Assembly (NCBI RefSeq): GCF_017876495.1
Contig: NZ_JAGIOB010000001.1
Coordinates: forward strand, 2,542,001 to 2,606,000
Source: Microlunatus capsulatus
GTDB taxonomy: Bacteria; Actinomycetota; Actinomycetes; Propionibacteriales; Propionibacteriaceae
DNA: 64,000 nucleotides
Reading direction: 5' to 3'
Under the pieces are notes generated by a model. That model was not told where the DNA came from and made no database searches. It was given only the letters and a program-made list of their open reading frames with translations. This document shows positions 7,842-16,372 of the stretch, piece by piece (within the stretch, counting starts at the first letter, position 1; every line of letters begins with the position of its first letter). Both the position numbers and the translations under genes were made by a program.

Positions 7842-9526
7842 GCGCGCGCCGCCGCCGCCGTCCCGGCAACCCCGCGAAGCCCCCCGCCCCCGTCTACCGG
7901 CCGCAGCACTGGCACCGCGACCACCGCTACGGCGTCGCCGGCATCGTCGGCGCGACCGCGCTGACCCTGCTGGCCGGCTTCCTCGGCCCGTCGGCGGTGA
8001 CGCTGACGCTGGGTCCCCGCCGCTCGCTGCTGCCGCCCTGGTACCTGCCGGCCGGGGTGGTGCGGCCGGACGAGTGGGTGGTCTCCGCGCTGGTCTGGCT
8101 GGCCATCGTCGTCGGCGCCGCCGGGCTCTTCGTGGCCATGCGGGCGCTGGCGGACGGCTGGAAGCCGCGGGTCCGGCGGCTCTTCGCCCTGGGCACCGGG
8201 CTGAGCCTGGTCACCATCACCGTCCCCCCGCTGACCTCGGCCGACGTGCTGATGTACGCGGCCTACGGGCGGCTGCAGGCCATCGGCCGCGACCCGTACG
8301 AGATCACCCCGGCCGAGGTCTTCCGCGGCCAGTTCGACCCGGTGCTGCGCTGGACCGAGCGGCCCTGGCAGGACACCCCGAGCGTCTACGGCCCCATCAC
8401 CTCCTGGCTCCAGCTGCTGGCCAACAAGCTGGGCGGGGAGAACATGCACGACATCGTCTTCTGGCTGCAGGTGTTCGCCGTCGTGCCGTTCGTCCTGGCC
8501 GGCGCCGGCGTCGTGATGCTGGCCCACGGCGACGCCCGCCGGCAGGCCCGGGCGGCCCTGCTGACGGTCGCCAACCCGGTGCTGATCTGGGCCGTCGTCG
8601 CGGGGGCGCACAACGAGGCGCTGTCGGTCGTGTTCGCCGTCGCCGGGCTGATGATGATGCGCAAGAGCCCCTTCGCGGCCGGCGTCGGCATCGGCCTGGC
8701 GGGCTGCGCCAAGGTGAGCATCGGCATCTGGGGGCTGGCGATGCTCTGGGCCTACCGCAAGGAGCCGAAGAAGGCGCTGCTGCTCTGCCTCGGCACCGCC
8801 CTGCCGATGGGCTGGGCCTACATCCTCTGGCAGCCGACGGCGTTCTTCCAGGCGCTCCGCAACGGCAGCTACGTCTCGGTGGGCTCCTGGGCCAACCCCG
8901 TCTTCCGCTTCCTCGACCTCTTCATGACCGGCTTCAACGCCAAGGTCGTCGTCGGCGTCATCTCCTACGGCGGGCTGTTCGTCATCGCCTGGATGCTGTC
9001 GCGCACGGTGCCCTGGACGGCCGTCCCCGGCCTGGCCCGCGGCGCCGACCTGCGCCAGGACCCGCTGACCATCGCCGTCCGCACCTCCCTGGTGCTCAGC
9101 GTCGCCTGGCTGGTCACCTCGATGTACACGCTCAGCTGGTACGACCTCATCGCCTGGATGCCGCTGGCGGTGCTCGCGGCGAACAAGCTGGACCGGATCA
9201 TGCTGCTGCGGATCACCCCGCTCTCGCTGGCCTACGTGCCGGGCCGGGCGATCGACGTCGGGCCGGCCCTGGACTTCACGGCCAACCGGGTCCGGGACAC
9301 GGTGTCGCCGGTCGTGCAGTTCGCGGTGCTGGCCGCCGTCGTGCTGTGGTGGCGCCGCCCCGAGCGGCCCGAGCTGTTCCCCGTCCGCGCCCCCGCCGCG
9401 ACGACCAGCGGCGACGCCACCACGCACACCGGCACGCCGCCGTCGGCCGTCGGCCCGGGCCGGCCCGCCCCCGCCGGTGGCCGCGGCGTCAGGCCGGTGG
9501 CGTCGTCCGGGCGGCGTAGGCGCTGA
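7838..9526 (+). CDS. mptB: MptB-like polyprenol-phosphomannose alpha-1,6-mannosyltransferase (GT-C)
   Basis: A 562-residue integral membrane protein with about 12 hydrophobic segments, a basic cytoplasmic N-terminus (ARRRRRPGN) and a Pro/Ala/Thr-rich C-terminal tail. The first extracytoplasmic loop carries SADVLMYAAYGRL with the acidic residue expected in GT-C enzymes; RDPYEITP and TPSVYGPITSW are also typical of the MptA/MptB group. In mycobacteria and corynebacteria these enzymes extend the mannan core of lipomannan. The GTG at 7838 overlaps the stop of the preceding GT2 gene. The 3' end overlaps by 38 bp the remnant of an adenosine deaminase on the other strand. Confidence 0.85.
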   Translation: MSARRRRRPGNPAKPPAPVYRPQHWHRDHRYGVAGIVGATALTLLAGFLGPSAVTLTLGPRRSLLPPWYLPAGVVRPDEWVVSALVWLAIVVGAAGLFVAMRALADGWKPRVRRLFALGTGLSLVTITVPPLTSADVLMYAAYGRLQAIGRDPYEITPAEVFRGQFDPVLRWTERPWQDTPSVYGPITSWLQLLANKLGGENMHDIVFWLQVFAVVPFVLAGAGVVMLAHGDARRQARAALLTVANPVLIWAVVAGAHNEALSVVFAVAGLMMMRKSPFAAGVGIGLAGCAKVSIGIWGLAMLWAYRKEPKKALLLCLGTALPMGWAYILWQPTAFFQALRNGSYVSVGSWANPVFRFLDLFMTGFNAKVVVGVISYGGLFVIAWMLSRTVPWTAVPGLARGADLRQDPLTIAVRTSLVLSVAWLVTSMYTLSWYDLIAWMPLAVLAANKLDRIMLLRITPLSLAYVPGRAIDVGPALDFTANRVRDTVSPVVQFAVLAAVVLWWRRPERPELFPVRAPAATTSGDATTHTGTPPSAVGPGRPAPAGGRGVRPVASSGRRRR

Positions 9527-10075
9527 TCTCGGCCCGGAGCGCCGCCTTCGTGGCGTCCGGGGCGAAGGAGGCGTCGACGGCGGACCGCGCCAGGTCCGCG
9601 AGCCCGGCCTCGTCGAGCCCCAGCAGGTCGGCGGCGATGGCGTACTCGCGGCCGAGGTCGGTGCCGAACATGGGCGGGTCGTCCGTGGCCACGGTGACCC
9701 GCACCCCGGCCGCGACCAGGGCGGGCAGCGGGTGCTCGGCCAGCGACGGCACGACGCCGAGGGCGACGTCGGAGGTGGGGCAGACGTCGAGGACGACGCC
9801 GTGCTCGACCAGGTGGGCCAGCAGCGCCGGGTCGCGGACGGCGGCGATGCCGTGCTCGACGCGCTCGGCCCCGAGGTCCCGCACCGCCTCCCAGACCGAC
9901 TCCGGCCCGGTCGTCTCACCGGCGTGCGGGACGCTGTGCAGCCCGGCGGCCCGGGCCCGGGGTGCCGGGCGGCGAGCTCGGCCACGATCCGCGGTGAGGC
10001 GGAGCCGACGTGGTGCACGTGCAGCTCGGCCTTGGGCAGCCCGGCGATGAACTCCTCGATGACGTCCTCGTCGGC
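9489..10075 (-). pseudogene. Adenosine deaminase remnant: start lost, large internal deletion, frameshift
   Basis: The downstream part (from RAAGLHSVPHAGETTG to the stop at 9489) is a clear C-terminal half of an adenosine/adenine deaminase, with HAGE, ERVEHGIAA, VCPTSDVALG and VATDDPPMFG in order. About 25 codons upstream, and in another frame, is the family N-terminus (IAGLPKAELHVHHVGSASP). The two parts meet near 9955-9970, so the roughly 120-residue middle of the barrel is missing and the frame changes. No ATG, GTG or TTG precedes the HVH metal motif; coding similarity starts directly after the MerR stop codon. This looks like a gene broken by deletion; an assembly error is the alternative. 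Confidence 0.8.
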
Positions 10076-10741
10076 TCAGCGGTCCCGTGTCGGCGGACCG
10101 GGGTGGTCCGGCGCCGGCCCGTCGCGGCCCGCGGACGTCCCGCCGAAGCGGCGCACCGACAGCTCCTGGTGCGCCATCCGGCGCAGGGCCAGCAGCAGGG
10201 GCTCGACCAGCACGGTACCCAGCACCACGTAGCGGACGGCGTCGGCCGGGGAGGAGGTGGGCACGCCGCCCACCTCGACCGCGGCGATCTCCTCCATGTG
10301 CCGGCGGTAGAGGTCGAGCGCGCCGGGCTCCAAGGCGTAGCCGGCGTCGTCGAGCGCCTGCAGCGCGGCGGCCAGCTGGTCGTGGCTGCGGCAGTCCTTC
10401 TCCTGCAGCTGCCAGCCCCAGCGCTCGAGCAGCGCGTGGACGGCGCGGTGGTCGCGGGCGGGGGAGGGCTCGTCGACGGCGGCGGTGGCCACCCCGAGGA
10501 GCTCGTTGACGTCGGCGGGCGGGTCCTCGATCGCGTCGACGACGCGGCGGACGGCGGCCAGCGACAGCCCGGCGGGTCCGGTCAGCGCCCGGACCAGCCG
10601 GAGCCGCTCCAGGTGGGCCTCGCCGTAGCGCGCCTGCGTCGCCGACGTCAGCTCCCCCTCGGGCAGCAGGCCCTCGCGCAAGTAGAACTTCACGGTGGCC
10701 ACCGGCACGTCGGCCGCGCGGGCCAGCTCCGAGATGCGCAT
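10076..10741 (-). CDS. MerR family transcriptional regulator
   Basis: About 221 residues. The winged helix starts at the N-terminus (MRISELARAADVPVATVKFY) followed by YLREGLLPEGELTSATQARYGEAHL, the normal MerR DNA-binding pattern, then a coiled-coil and an alpha-helical effector domain without a Cys cluster, so metal sensing is not indicated. ATG at 10741 is chosen over 10825 because the longer version adds 28 residues before the domain and runs through the operator. It diverges from a DUF4188 gene whose promoter has the 19-bp spacer typical of MerR activation. Its stop codon touches the remnant of an adenosine deaminase in the same frame. Confidence 0.88.
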   Translation of the reverse strand: MRISELARAADVPVATVKFYLREGLLPEGELTSATQARYGEAHLERLRLVRALTGPAGLSLAAVRRVVDAIEDPPADVNELLGVATAAVDEPSPARDHRAVHALLERWGWQLQEKDCRSHDQLAAALQALDDAGYALEPGALDLYRRHMEEIAAVEVGGVPTSSPADAVRYVVLGTVLVEPLLLALRRMAHQELSVRRFGGTSAGRDGPAPDHPGPPTRDR

Positions 10742-10772
10742 CCCCGTCCTCCCCGCTCGGCGTCCGCTGCCC

Positions 10773-10822
10773 TTGACATTGGATAGTGCTACTCCCCAAT
10801 AATGGGAACCACCACTATCCAA
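10773..10822 (+). promoter_or_regulatory. MerR-type promoter with 19-bp spacer and nested inverted repeats
   Basis: TTGACA at 10773-10778 and AATAAT at 10798-10803 are separated by 19 bp, longer than normal and characteristic of MerR-activated promoters. An imperfect dyad (ATTGG...CCAAT, 10778-10800) lies in the spacer. A second perfect pair, TTGGATAGTG at 10779-10788 and CACTATCCAA at 10813-10822, encloses the start region. The region sits between merR (minus) and the DUF4188 gene (plus), so joint control of both is likely. Confidence 0.75.
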
Positions 10823-10833
10823 CAAGGAGCATC

Positions 10834-11328
10834 ATGCCACCGATCGTCCCGAGCCGGATGACCCACGACCACGAGGGCGAGCTGGTGGTCTTCCTCATCG
10901 GCATGCGCTTCAACAAGCCCTGGCGCCCCGACCTCTGGCTGCCCGTCTTCGCCGCGATGCCGAAGATGCTGGCCGAGCTCTCCCGCGACCGCGAGTCGGG
11001 GCTGCTCGGCTTCCGGGTGCTGCTGGGGTCCGGGGGGCCGACGGTGGTCCAGTACTGGAGCTCGGCGGAGAAGCTCTACGCCTACGCCGCCCAGCCCGAC
11101 GCCGAGCACCGGCCCGCCTGGTCGGCCTTCAACCGGCGGGCCCGCGCCGTCCCCGGCGCCGTCGGCATCTGGCACGAGACCTACGTCGTCGAGCGCGCGG
11201 AGTCGGTGTACGTCGCCACGCCGCCGATGGGGCTGGCCGCCGCGACCGGGAGCGTCCCGGTGGGGCGCCGGGGTGAGACCGCCGCCGAGCGGCTGCGCGG
11301 CCGGGCGGGGAACGCGGCGGCCGCCTGA
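10834..11328 (+). CDS. DUF4188 (monooxygenase-like) protein
   Basis: 164 residues. Recognised by MRFNKPWRPDLWLPVFAAMPKML, GLLGFRVLLGSGGPTVVQYW and VGIWHETY, a pattern shared with DUF4188/antibiotic-monooxygenase-like dimeric alpha-beta barrels. No catalytic role has been firmly set for the family. The ATG at 10834 has an AAGGAG ribosome site and follows the MerR-type promoter, so it is most likely the target of the adjacent regulator. The C-terminal 30 residues are Ala/Arg/Gly-rich and low in complexity. Confidence 0.75.
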   Translation: MPPIVPSRMTHDHEGELVVFLIGMRFNKPWRPDLWLPVFAAMPKMLAELSRDRESGLLGFRVLLGSGGPTVVQYWSSAEKLYAYAAQPDAEHRPAWSAFNRRARAVPGAVGIWHETYVVERAESVYVATPPMGLAAATGSVPVGRRGETAAERLRGRAGNAAAA

Positions 11329-11387
11329 GCCGTCGGGCGCCGTGGTCCGGGTCGCCGTCGTGGGCCCGGTGCGGCCCGGGAGGCCCT

Positions 11388-11393
11388 TAGGGT
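11388..11393 (+). promoter_or_regulatory. Leaderless -10 element of the DUF2510 gene
   Basis: TAGGGT, then 6 nt, then GTG at 11400. Confidence 0.5.
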
Positions 11394-11399
11394 GGCCGG

Positions 11400-12323
11400 G
11401 TGAGCGCTCCGGACCCTGGGTGGTACGCCGACCCCAGCGGGTCGGCGGGCGCCTTCCGCTGGTGGGACGGCGCCGCCTGGACGCGCTGGCTCAGCCGCGA
11501 CCCCGACGTCGGCCCGCCCGAGCAGGCGCCCACGCTCAGCCCGCCCGCCGACCCGGCCGACGCCGTCGGCCCGCCCCCGCAGCCCGTGGCCGCGGAGCCC
11601 GCGGCGGCCGCGCTGCCGATCCCGCACGAGCCGCCCGGGGTCCGGCTGCCCGTCGCCGTGGCCCTCGTCGTGGCCGTGCTGGTCGTCGCCGTGGTCGCCG
11701 TCGGCGCGGTGGTCTCGGCCAGCGCCCAGCGGCTGCCGAGCGGTCCCGCGGTGGCCCCGCCCACCGGGGAGCCGGCCGGGCCGGCCGTGGTCTACGACGC
11801 GTCGTCGCGCACCGCCTCGATCGAGGAGCTGAGGCTGGTGCTGCCGGCCGCGCCGTACGTCTGCGACACCACCCCGCGGTCGGCGCTGCCCACGTTCCGC
11901 TCGCTGGTCGTCTGCAACGCGCCCGTGCACGAGGACTACGACGAGGACGGCAGCGACTGGTCGGCGACGACCGGCCTGGGCCTGGTGCCCGACTCCCTCG
12001 TCGTCGAGGACAGCCTCCAGCTGACCGCGGCCAAGGTCTTCGCCGCGCTCCGCGGCCAGTTCTTCGCCGGCCAGGAGACGACGGAGGAGAAGCCGCAGCG
12101 GCAGTCCTGGGACGGGGCTCCGGCCGGGGAGTCCGAGGCGCGGACGGCGGAGATCCACTACGCCGTCGACGGCGTCCCCAGCCGGTACGACCGGACGAGC
12201 GTGCTGGTGGTCGCGCTGGAGGACGGCGGCTACGGGATCTGGTTCTCCAGCCGGCCCGACGACACCCCGGAGGCGACGCTGGCCGCGCTCGACGCCTCGC
12301 TGGCCGGGATGACGACGCGCTGA
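11400..12323 (+). CDS. DUF2510 membrane-anchored protein
   Basis: 307 residues. The first 35 residues are a DUF2510 domain (PGWYADPSG, FRWWDGAAWTRW), a short motif common in actinobacterial membrane proteins. After a Pro/Ala-rich linker there is one membrane helix around residues 80-105 (VALVVAVLVVAVVAVGAVV), leaving about 200 residues outside if the N-terminus is cytoplasmic. The outer domain has a Cys pair (about residues 157 and 178) and no family I recognise. Start GTG sits 6 nt after TAGGGT. Function unknown. Confidence 0.75.
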   Translation: MSAPDPGWYADPSGSAGAFRWWDGAAWTRWLSRDPDVGPPEQAPTLSPPADPADAVGPPPQPVAAEPAAAALPIPHEPPGVRLPVAVALVVAVLVVAVVAVGAVVSASAQRLPSGPAVAPPTGEPAGPAVVYDASSRTASIEELRLVLPAAPYVCDTTPRSALPTFRSLVVCNAPVHEDYDEDGSDWSATTGLGLVPDSLVVEDSLQLTAAKVFAALRGQFFAGQETTEEKPQRQSWDGAPAGESEARTAEIHYAVDGVPSRYDRTSVLVVALEDGGYGIWFSSRPDDTPEATLAALDASLAGMTTR

Positions 12324-12337
12324 GGCCCGCCCGCGGC

Positions 12338-12343
12338 TAGCCT
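12338..12343 (+). promoter_or_regulatory. Leaderless -10 element of pheA
   Basis: TAGCCT, then 6 nt, then GTG at 12350. This spacing favours 12350 over the in-frame GTG at 12344. Confidence 0.5.
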
Positions 12344-12349
12344 GTGCCG

Positions 12350-13279
12350 GTGCCCGGAGTCCCGCCCGCCCAGTACGGCTACTTCGGACCCGCCGGGACC
12401 TTCACCCACCAGGCGCTGATGACGCTGCCCGCCCTGCACGGCGAGGCGATCCCCTTCGCCAGCGTCGGCCAGGGCCTGCAGGCCGTCCGCGACGGCGAGG
12501 TCACCGCCGTGCTGGTGCCGATCGAGAACTCCGTCGAGGGCGGGGTGACCGCCACCCTGGACAACCTGGCCTACGGCGACCCCCTGGTGATCACCCGCGA
12601 GGTCCTGCTCCCGGTCCAGTTCACCCTGTTCGCCCGGCCGGGGACGGCGCTCCGCGACGTCCGACAGGTGCTCACCCACCCGCACGCCGCGGCGCAGTGC
12701 CGCGACTGGCTGGCCGCCCACCTGCCCGGGGCGCTTGTCACCGAGGGCGGCTCGACGGCGGCCGCCGCGGCCGAGGTCGCCGACCCGGCCTCCCGCTACG
12801 ACGCCGCCGTCTGCGCCCGGGTGGCCGGGGAGATGTACCGGCTGACCCCGCTGGCCGAGGGCATCGCCGACAACGCCGAGGCGGTGACGCGCTTCGTGCT
12901 CGTCTCCCGGCCCGGCCCGGTCGCGCCCCCCACCGGGGCGGACAAGACGACGCTGGTGCTCTTCCTGCGCGAGGACCACCCCGGCGCGCTGCTGGAGATC
13001 CTCGAGCAGTTCGCCAGCCGGGGCGTGAACCTCTGCCGGATCGAGTCCCGGCCCACCAAGCGCACGCTGGGCGACTACTGCTTCTCCGTCGACGCCGAGG
13101 GCCACCTCGACGACGCCCGGCTGGCCGAGGCCCTGATGGGCCTGCACCGCGTCTGCGCCGACGTCGTCTTCCTGGGCAGCTACCCCCGCGCCGACCAGCA
13201 GCGCCCGGTCATCCGGGTCGGCACCACCAACGACGACTACGCCGCCGCCGCCTCCTGGCTGCGCCGCCTGCACGGCTGA
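12350..13279 (+). CDS. pheA: Prephenate dehydratase
   Basis: Converts prephenate to phenylpyruvate in phenylalanine biosynthesis. 309 residues, monofunctional (no chorismate mutase domain). The catalytic domain begins YGYFGPAGTFTHQAL and holds the AVTRFVLVSR segment with the Thr-Arg-Phe motif. A C-terminal ACT domain starts around residue 200 (TLVLFLREDHPGALLEIL) and carries the ESRPT motif used in feedback inhibition by phenylalanine. The start codon choice rests on a TAGCCT hexamer 6 nt upstream. The C-terminus extends about 35 residues past the ACT core. Confidence 0.93.
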   Translation: MPGVPPAQYGYFGPAGTFTHQALMTLPALHGEAIPFASVGQGLQAVRDGEVTAVLVPIENSVEGGVTATLDNLAYGDPLVITREVLLPVQFTLFARPGTALRDVRQVLTHPHAAAQCRDWLAAHLPGALVTEGGSTAAAAAEVADPASRYDAAVCARVAGEMYRLTPLAEGIADNAEAVTRFVLVSRPGPVAPPTGADKTTLVLFLREDHPGALLEILEQFASRGVNLCRIESRPTKRTLGDYCFSVDAEGHLDDARLAEALMGLHRVCADVVFLGSYPRADQQRPVIRVGTTNDDYAAAASWLRRLHG

Positions 13280-13312
13280 CCCCCGCTCCGCCCCCGCTCT
13301 GGAGCGCTCAGG

Positions 13313-13337
13313 CCTTCGACGAGCTCAGGCAGCGGTG
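13313..13337 (+). repeat. Single copy of the intergenic CCTTCGACGAGCTC element
   Basis: CCTTCGACGAGCTCAGG followed by CAGCGGTG, between convergent pheA and the PAP2-DAGK gene. The same unit occurs as a cluster at 33208-33346. Confidence 0.65.
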
Positions 13338-13343
13338 AGCCGC

Positions 13344-15011
13344 TCAGCCGCGGGCCTCCTCCAGGTGGTCCTCGGTGGACTGCTCCAGGGCGTCGGCGGG
13401 CTGGCCGGCGGAGGTGCCGCTGGTCCGCGGCACGCGCAGCACCAGGGCGCCGGGCTTGACCTCGGCGACCATCGTGCCGCACTCGCCGACGGTGTCGCCG
13501 TCCAGCTGGTACTGGTCGCGCTCCTCGACGGTGATGGTGACCTTCTTGCCGGTGATCCGGTCCAGCTGCTCGTCCGAGCGGCGCTGGCGGGTCAGCACCC
13601 GGGTGGTGATCCGCACCCAGTCGGCCGCGGTGCGGGGCGAGGCGACCATGACGTCCAGCAGGCCGTCGTCGTACTTGGCGTCGGGGATCAGCGGGATGTT
13701 GGCCTGCAGGTAGCCGACGTTGCCGACGACGATCACGTGCGCCCGGCGGCGCAGCGGCGGCGCGTCGTCGACCTGGATGGTCGTGTGCAGCGCCGGGTGG
13801 TTGGCGTTGCGGGCGGCCGAGACGAAGTAGGCGGCCGAGCCGACGGCCTTCTTCAGGTCGGGGTTGGTGCCCTCCATGATCACGGCGTCGATGCCGATCC
13901 CGCCCATCACCGCGAAGTGGTCGGGGGGGCCGTCGTCGACCCGGATCTCCACCAGGTCGACGCCCTTGTCGACGCCGTCCAGGGCCACCTCGAGCGCCGC
14001 GGCCCGGTCCAGCGGGATGCCGATGTTGCGGGCCAGCAGGTTGCCGGTGCCCGAGGGGATGAGGCCGAAGGGGATGCCGCTGCCGGCCAGGCCCGCGCAG
14101 ATCACCCGGATCGTGCCGTCGCCGCCGGCTCCCAGGACCAGGTCGACGCCGGCGTCGACGGCCTGCCGGGTCATCGCCCGGCCCGGGTCGTCGACGGTGG
14201 TCTCGATCCACAGCGGGTGGGTCCAGCCGCGCTCGGAGAGCTCGTACTCGACCTGCCGGCGGAAGGTCACCCAGTCCAGCACCTTCGACGGGTTGACGAT
14301 GACCGCCGCCCGCCGCGGCGGCCCGTCGGTCTCGGCGTCGGGCTGCCGGCTTCGGACCATCTCGGTGACGAGGTCGTGCGGCACGGGCACCCGGACGCCG
14401 GTGACGACCAGGCTCAGCACGGCGACCACGCCGCCCAGCAGCAGCCCGCCGACGAGGTCGCTGACGTGGTGGGCGCCGAGCAGCCAGCGGTCGACGGCGA
14501 CCAGCAGCACGACGCCCGTCGCCCCGGTCTGCCAGAGGAACCGGGCCCGGACGCTGCGCCGGGTGACGGCGAAGACGGCCCCCACCCCGATCGCGGTGAT
14601 GGTCGCGCTGACCAGGTGCGCCGCCGGGTAGGCGGAGTGCTGCACGGTGATGACGTCGAGGGCCTGGGCCGGGTGCGGCCGGTCCACCAGCAGCCGGAAC
14701 AGGGCGGTCGCGCCCCAGCCCAGCGCCGCCATCAGCAGCAGGGCCACCGACAGCTGGCGGAGCCGGCGGCGGGAGGCCCAGAAGGCCAGCGCCAGCAGGG
14801 CGAGGTACTGCAGCGTGGGCAGCGCCACCAGCGCGACGGCGGCCGCGACCTGCGCCAGCGCCGACCGCGGGTCCAGGGGCCGCGGCAGCAGCCGGTCGTC
14901 GAGGGCCCGGAACGCGGGCCAGGACAGGGTCATCGCGGTCCACGCGGCCAGCGCGGCGACGAGCACGGCGAGGATCACCACGGCGGCAGGGCGAGGAGGT
15001 CGTCGCGGCAT
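13344..15011 (-). CDS. PAP2 phosphatase-diacylglycerol kinase fusion
   Basis: 555 residues. The first 210 form a membrane PAP2 domain with about six helices; LLVDRPHP, SAYPAAHLVSA and LGAHHVSDLVGG give its three phosphatase motifs. From about residue 240 comes a soluble DAGK/sphingosine-kinase catalytic domain: AAVIVNPSKV, LVLGAGGDGTIRVIC (nucleotide-binding GGDGT) and GLIPSGTGNLLARN. The fusion would join lipid-phosphate dephosphorylation with lipid phosphorylation at the membrane, and is seen in other actinobacteria. ATG at 15011 is chosen over 15056 because the extra residues are hydrophilic and lack family character. Confidence 0.88.
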   Translation of the reverse strand: MPRRPPRPAAVVILAVLVAALAAWTAMTLSWPAFRALDDRLLPRPLDPRSALAQVAAAVALVALPTLQYLALLALAFWASRRRLRQLSVALLLMAALGWGATALFRLLVDRPHPAQALDVITVQHSAYPAAHLVSATITAIGVGAVFAVTRRSVRARFLWQTGATGVVLLVAVDRWLLGAHHVSDLVGGLLLGGVVAVLSLVVTGVRVPVPHDLVTEMVRSRQPDAETDGPPRRAAVIVNPSKVLDWVTFRRQVEYELSERGWTHPLWIETTVDDPGRAMTRQAVDAGVDLVLGAGGDGTIRVICAGLAGSGIPFGLIPSGTGNLLARNIGIPLDRAAALEVALDGVDKGVDLVEIRVDDGPPDHFAVMGGIGIDAVIMEGTNPDLKKAVGSAAYFVSAARNANHPALHTTIQVDDAPPLRRRAHVIVVGNVGYLQANIPLIPDAKYDDGLLDVMVASPRTAADWVRITTRVLTRQRRSDEQLDRITGKKVTITVEERDQYQLDGDTVGECGTMVAEVKPGALVLRVPRTSGTSAGQPADALEQSTEDHLEEARG

Positions 15012-15085
15012 GGGCTGATTGTCCCCTGCCCGGTGCCGCCCGCGGCACCGCCGCAACGCAGGTGCTGACGGCGGGGCCGGCTGGA

Positions 15086-15091
15086 TAGGGT
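15086..15091 (+). promoter_or_regulatory. Leaderless -10 element of serS
   Basis: TAGGGT, then 6 nt, then GTG at 15098. Confidence 0.5.
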
Positions 15092-15097
15092 GAGGCG

Positions 15098-16372
15098 GTG
15101 ATCGACGTCAAGGTGCTCCGCGCCGACCCCGACCGTGTCCGTGCCTCCCAGCGGGCGCGCGGGGAGTCGGTCGAGCTCGTCGACGACCTGCTGGCCGCCG
15201 ACGAGGCCCGCCGCACCGCGATCACCCGGTTCGAGGAGCTGCGGGCCGAGCAGAAGGGCCTCGGCAAGCAGGTGGCCCGGGCCGCCGGCGACGAGCGCGC
15301 CGCCCTGCTCGCCCGCACCCGCGAGCTGGCTGAGGAGGTCAAGAAGGCCGAGTCCGCCTCCGGCGAGGCGTCCGCGACCTTCGACGGACTGCTCAAGCAG
15401 GTCGGCAACCTCGTGTTCCCCGACGTCCCCGAGGGCGGCGAGGACGACTACGTCGTGCTGGAGACCCACGGCGAGCGCCGCGACTTCGCCGCCGAGGGCT
15501 TCACCCCCCGCGACCACCTCGAGCTGGGCCAGCTGCTGCAGGCCATCGACGTCGAGCGCGGCGCCAAGGTGTCCGGCTCCCGCTTCTACTACCTGACGGG
15601 GCAGGGCGCCGAGCTGGAGCTGGCCCTCATCAACCTCGCGATGAGCCTCGCGCTGCGCAACGGCTTCACCCCGATGATCCCGCCGGCGCTGGTCAAGTCC
15701 TCCGCCATGGAGGGCACCGGGTTCCTGGGCCAGGCGGCCCAGGACGTGTACCACCTGCCCGACGACGACCTCTACCTCGTCGGCACCGCCGAGGTGCCGC
15801 TGGCGGCCTACCACTCCGACGAGGTGCTGGACGCCGGGTCCCTGCCGCTGCGCTACGCCGGCTACAGCCCCAGCTACCGCCGCGAGGCCGGCTCCTACGG
15901 CAAGGACACCCGCGGCATCTTCCGCGTGCACTGGTTCGACAAGGTCGAGATGTTCGTCTTCTGCGCCCCCGAGGACGCCGAGGCCGAGCACCAGCGGCTG
16001 CTCGGCTGGGAGAAGGAGTTCATCGAGGCCCTCGAGATCCCCTACCAGGTGCTCGAGCTGGCCGGCGGCGACCTCGGCCTCAGCGCGGCTCGCAAGTACG
16101 ACTGCTACGGCTGGCTGCCCACCCAGGACCGCTACCGGGAGATCACCTCGACCTCCAACTGCACCGAGTTCCAGGCCCGGCGGCTCAACGTCCGCGCCCG
16201 GTTCGCGGGCGGCACCGGGCCCGTGGCGACGCTGAACGGGACGCTCTGCGCCATGACGCGGACGATCATCATGATCCTCGAGAACCACCAGCAGGCCGAC
16301 GGCTCGGTCCGGCTGCCGGCGGCGCTGCGGCCGTTCCTCGGCGGCCGCGAGGCCCTGGTCCCGCGCGGATGA
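15098..16372 (+). CDS. serS: Seryl-tRNA synthetase
   Basis: Charges serine onto tRNA-Ser and also onto tRNA-Sec, so it supplies the first step of selenocysteine formation by the sel genes at 27-31 kb. 424 residues, standard length. An N-terminal coiled-coil arm (roughly residues 30-105, Glu/Lys/Arg-rich) precedes the class II catalytic core with [11 protein letters not shown] (motif 1), [21 protein letters not shown] (motif 2 region, partly shown) and a C-terminal motif 3 around [11 protein letters not shown] at 15098 follows a -10 hexamer by 6 nt. A HAD gene overlaps its stop. Confidence 0.96.
   Translation: MIDVKVLRADPDRVRASQRARGESVELVDDLLAADEARRTAITRFEELRAEQKGLGKQVARAAGDERAALLARTRELAEEVKKAESASGEASATFDGLLKQVGNLVFPDVPEGGEDDYVVLETHGERRDFAAEGFTPRDHLELGQLLQAIDVERGAKVSGSRFYYLTGQGAELELALINLAMSLALRNGFTPMIPPALVKSSAMEGTGFLGQAAQDVYHLPDDDLYLVGTAEVPLAAYHSDEVLDAGSLPLRYAGYSPSYRREAGSYGKDTRGIFRVHWFDKVEMFVFCAPEDAEAEHQRLLGWEKEFIEALEIPYQVLELAGGDLGLSAARKYDCYGWLPTQDRYREITSTSNCTEFQARRLNVRARFAGGTGPVATLNGTLCAMTRTIIMILENHQQADGSVRLPAALRPFLGGREALVPRG

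Noticed and set aside
10076-10078. TGA between MerR and the in-frame adenosine deaminase remnant as a second selenocysteine codon
   Set aside because: No SECIS-like hairpin follows, MerR proteins end naturally there, and the downstream frame is broken anyway.
12344-12346. GTG at 12344 as the pheA start
   Set aside because: The -10 hexamer at 12338-12343 directly abuts it; the 6-nt rule seen at other genes points to the GTG at 12350.
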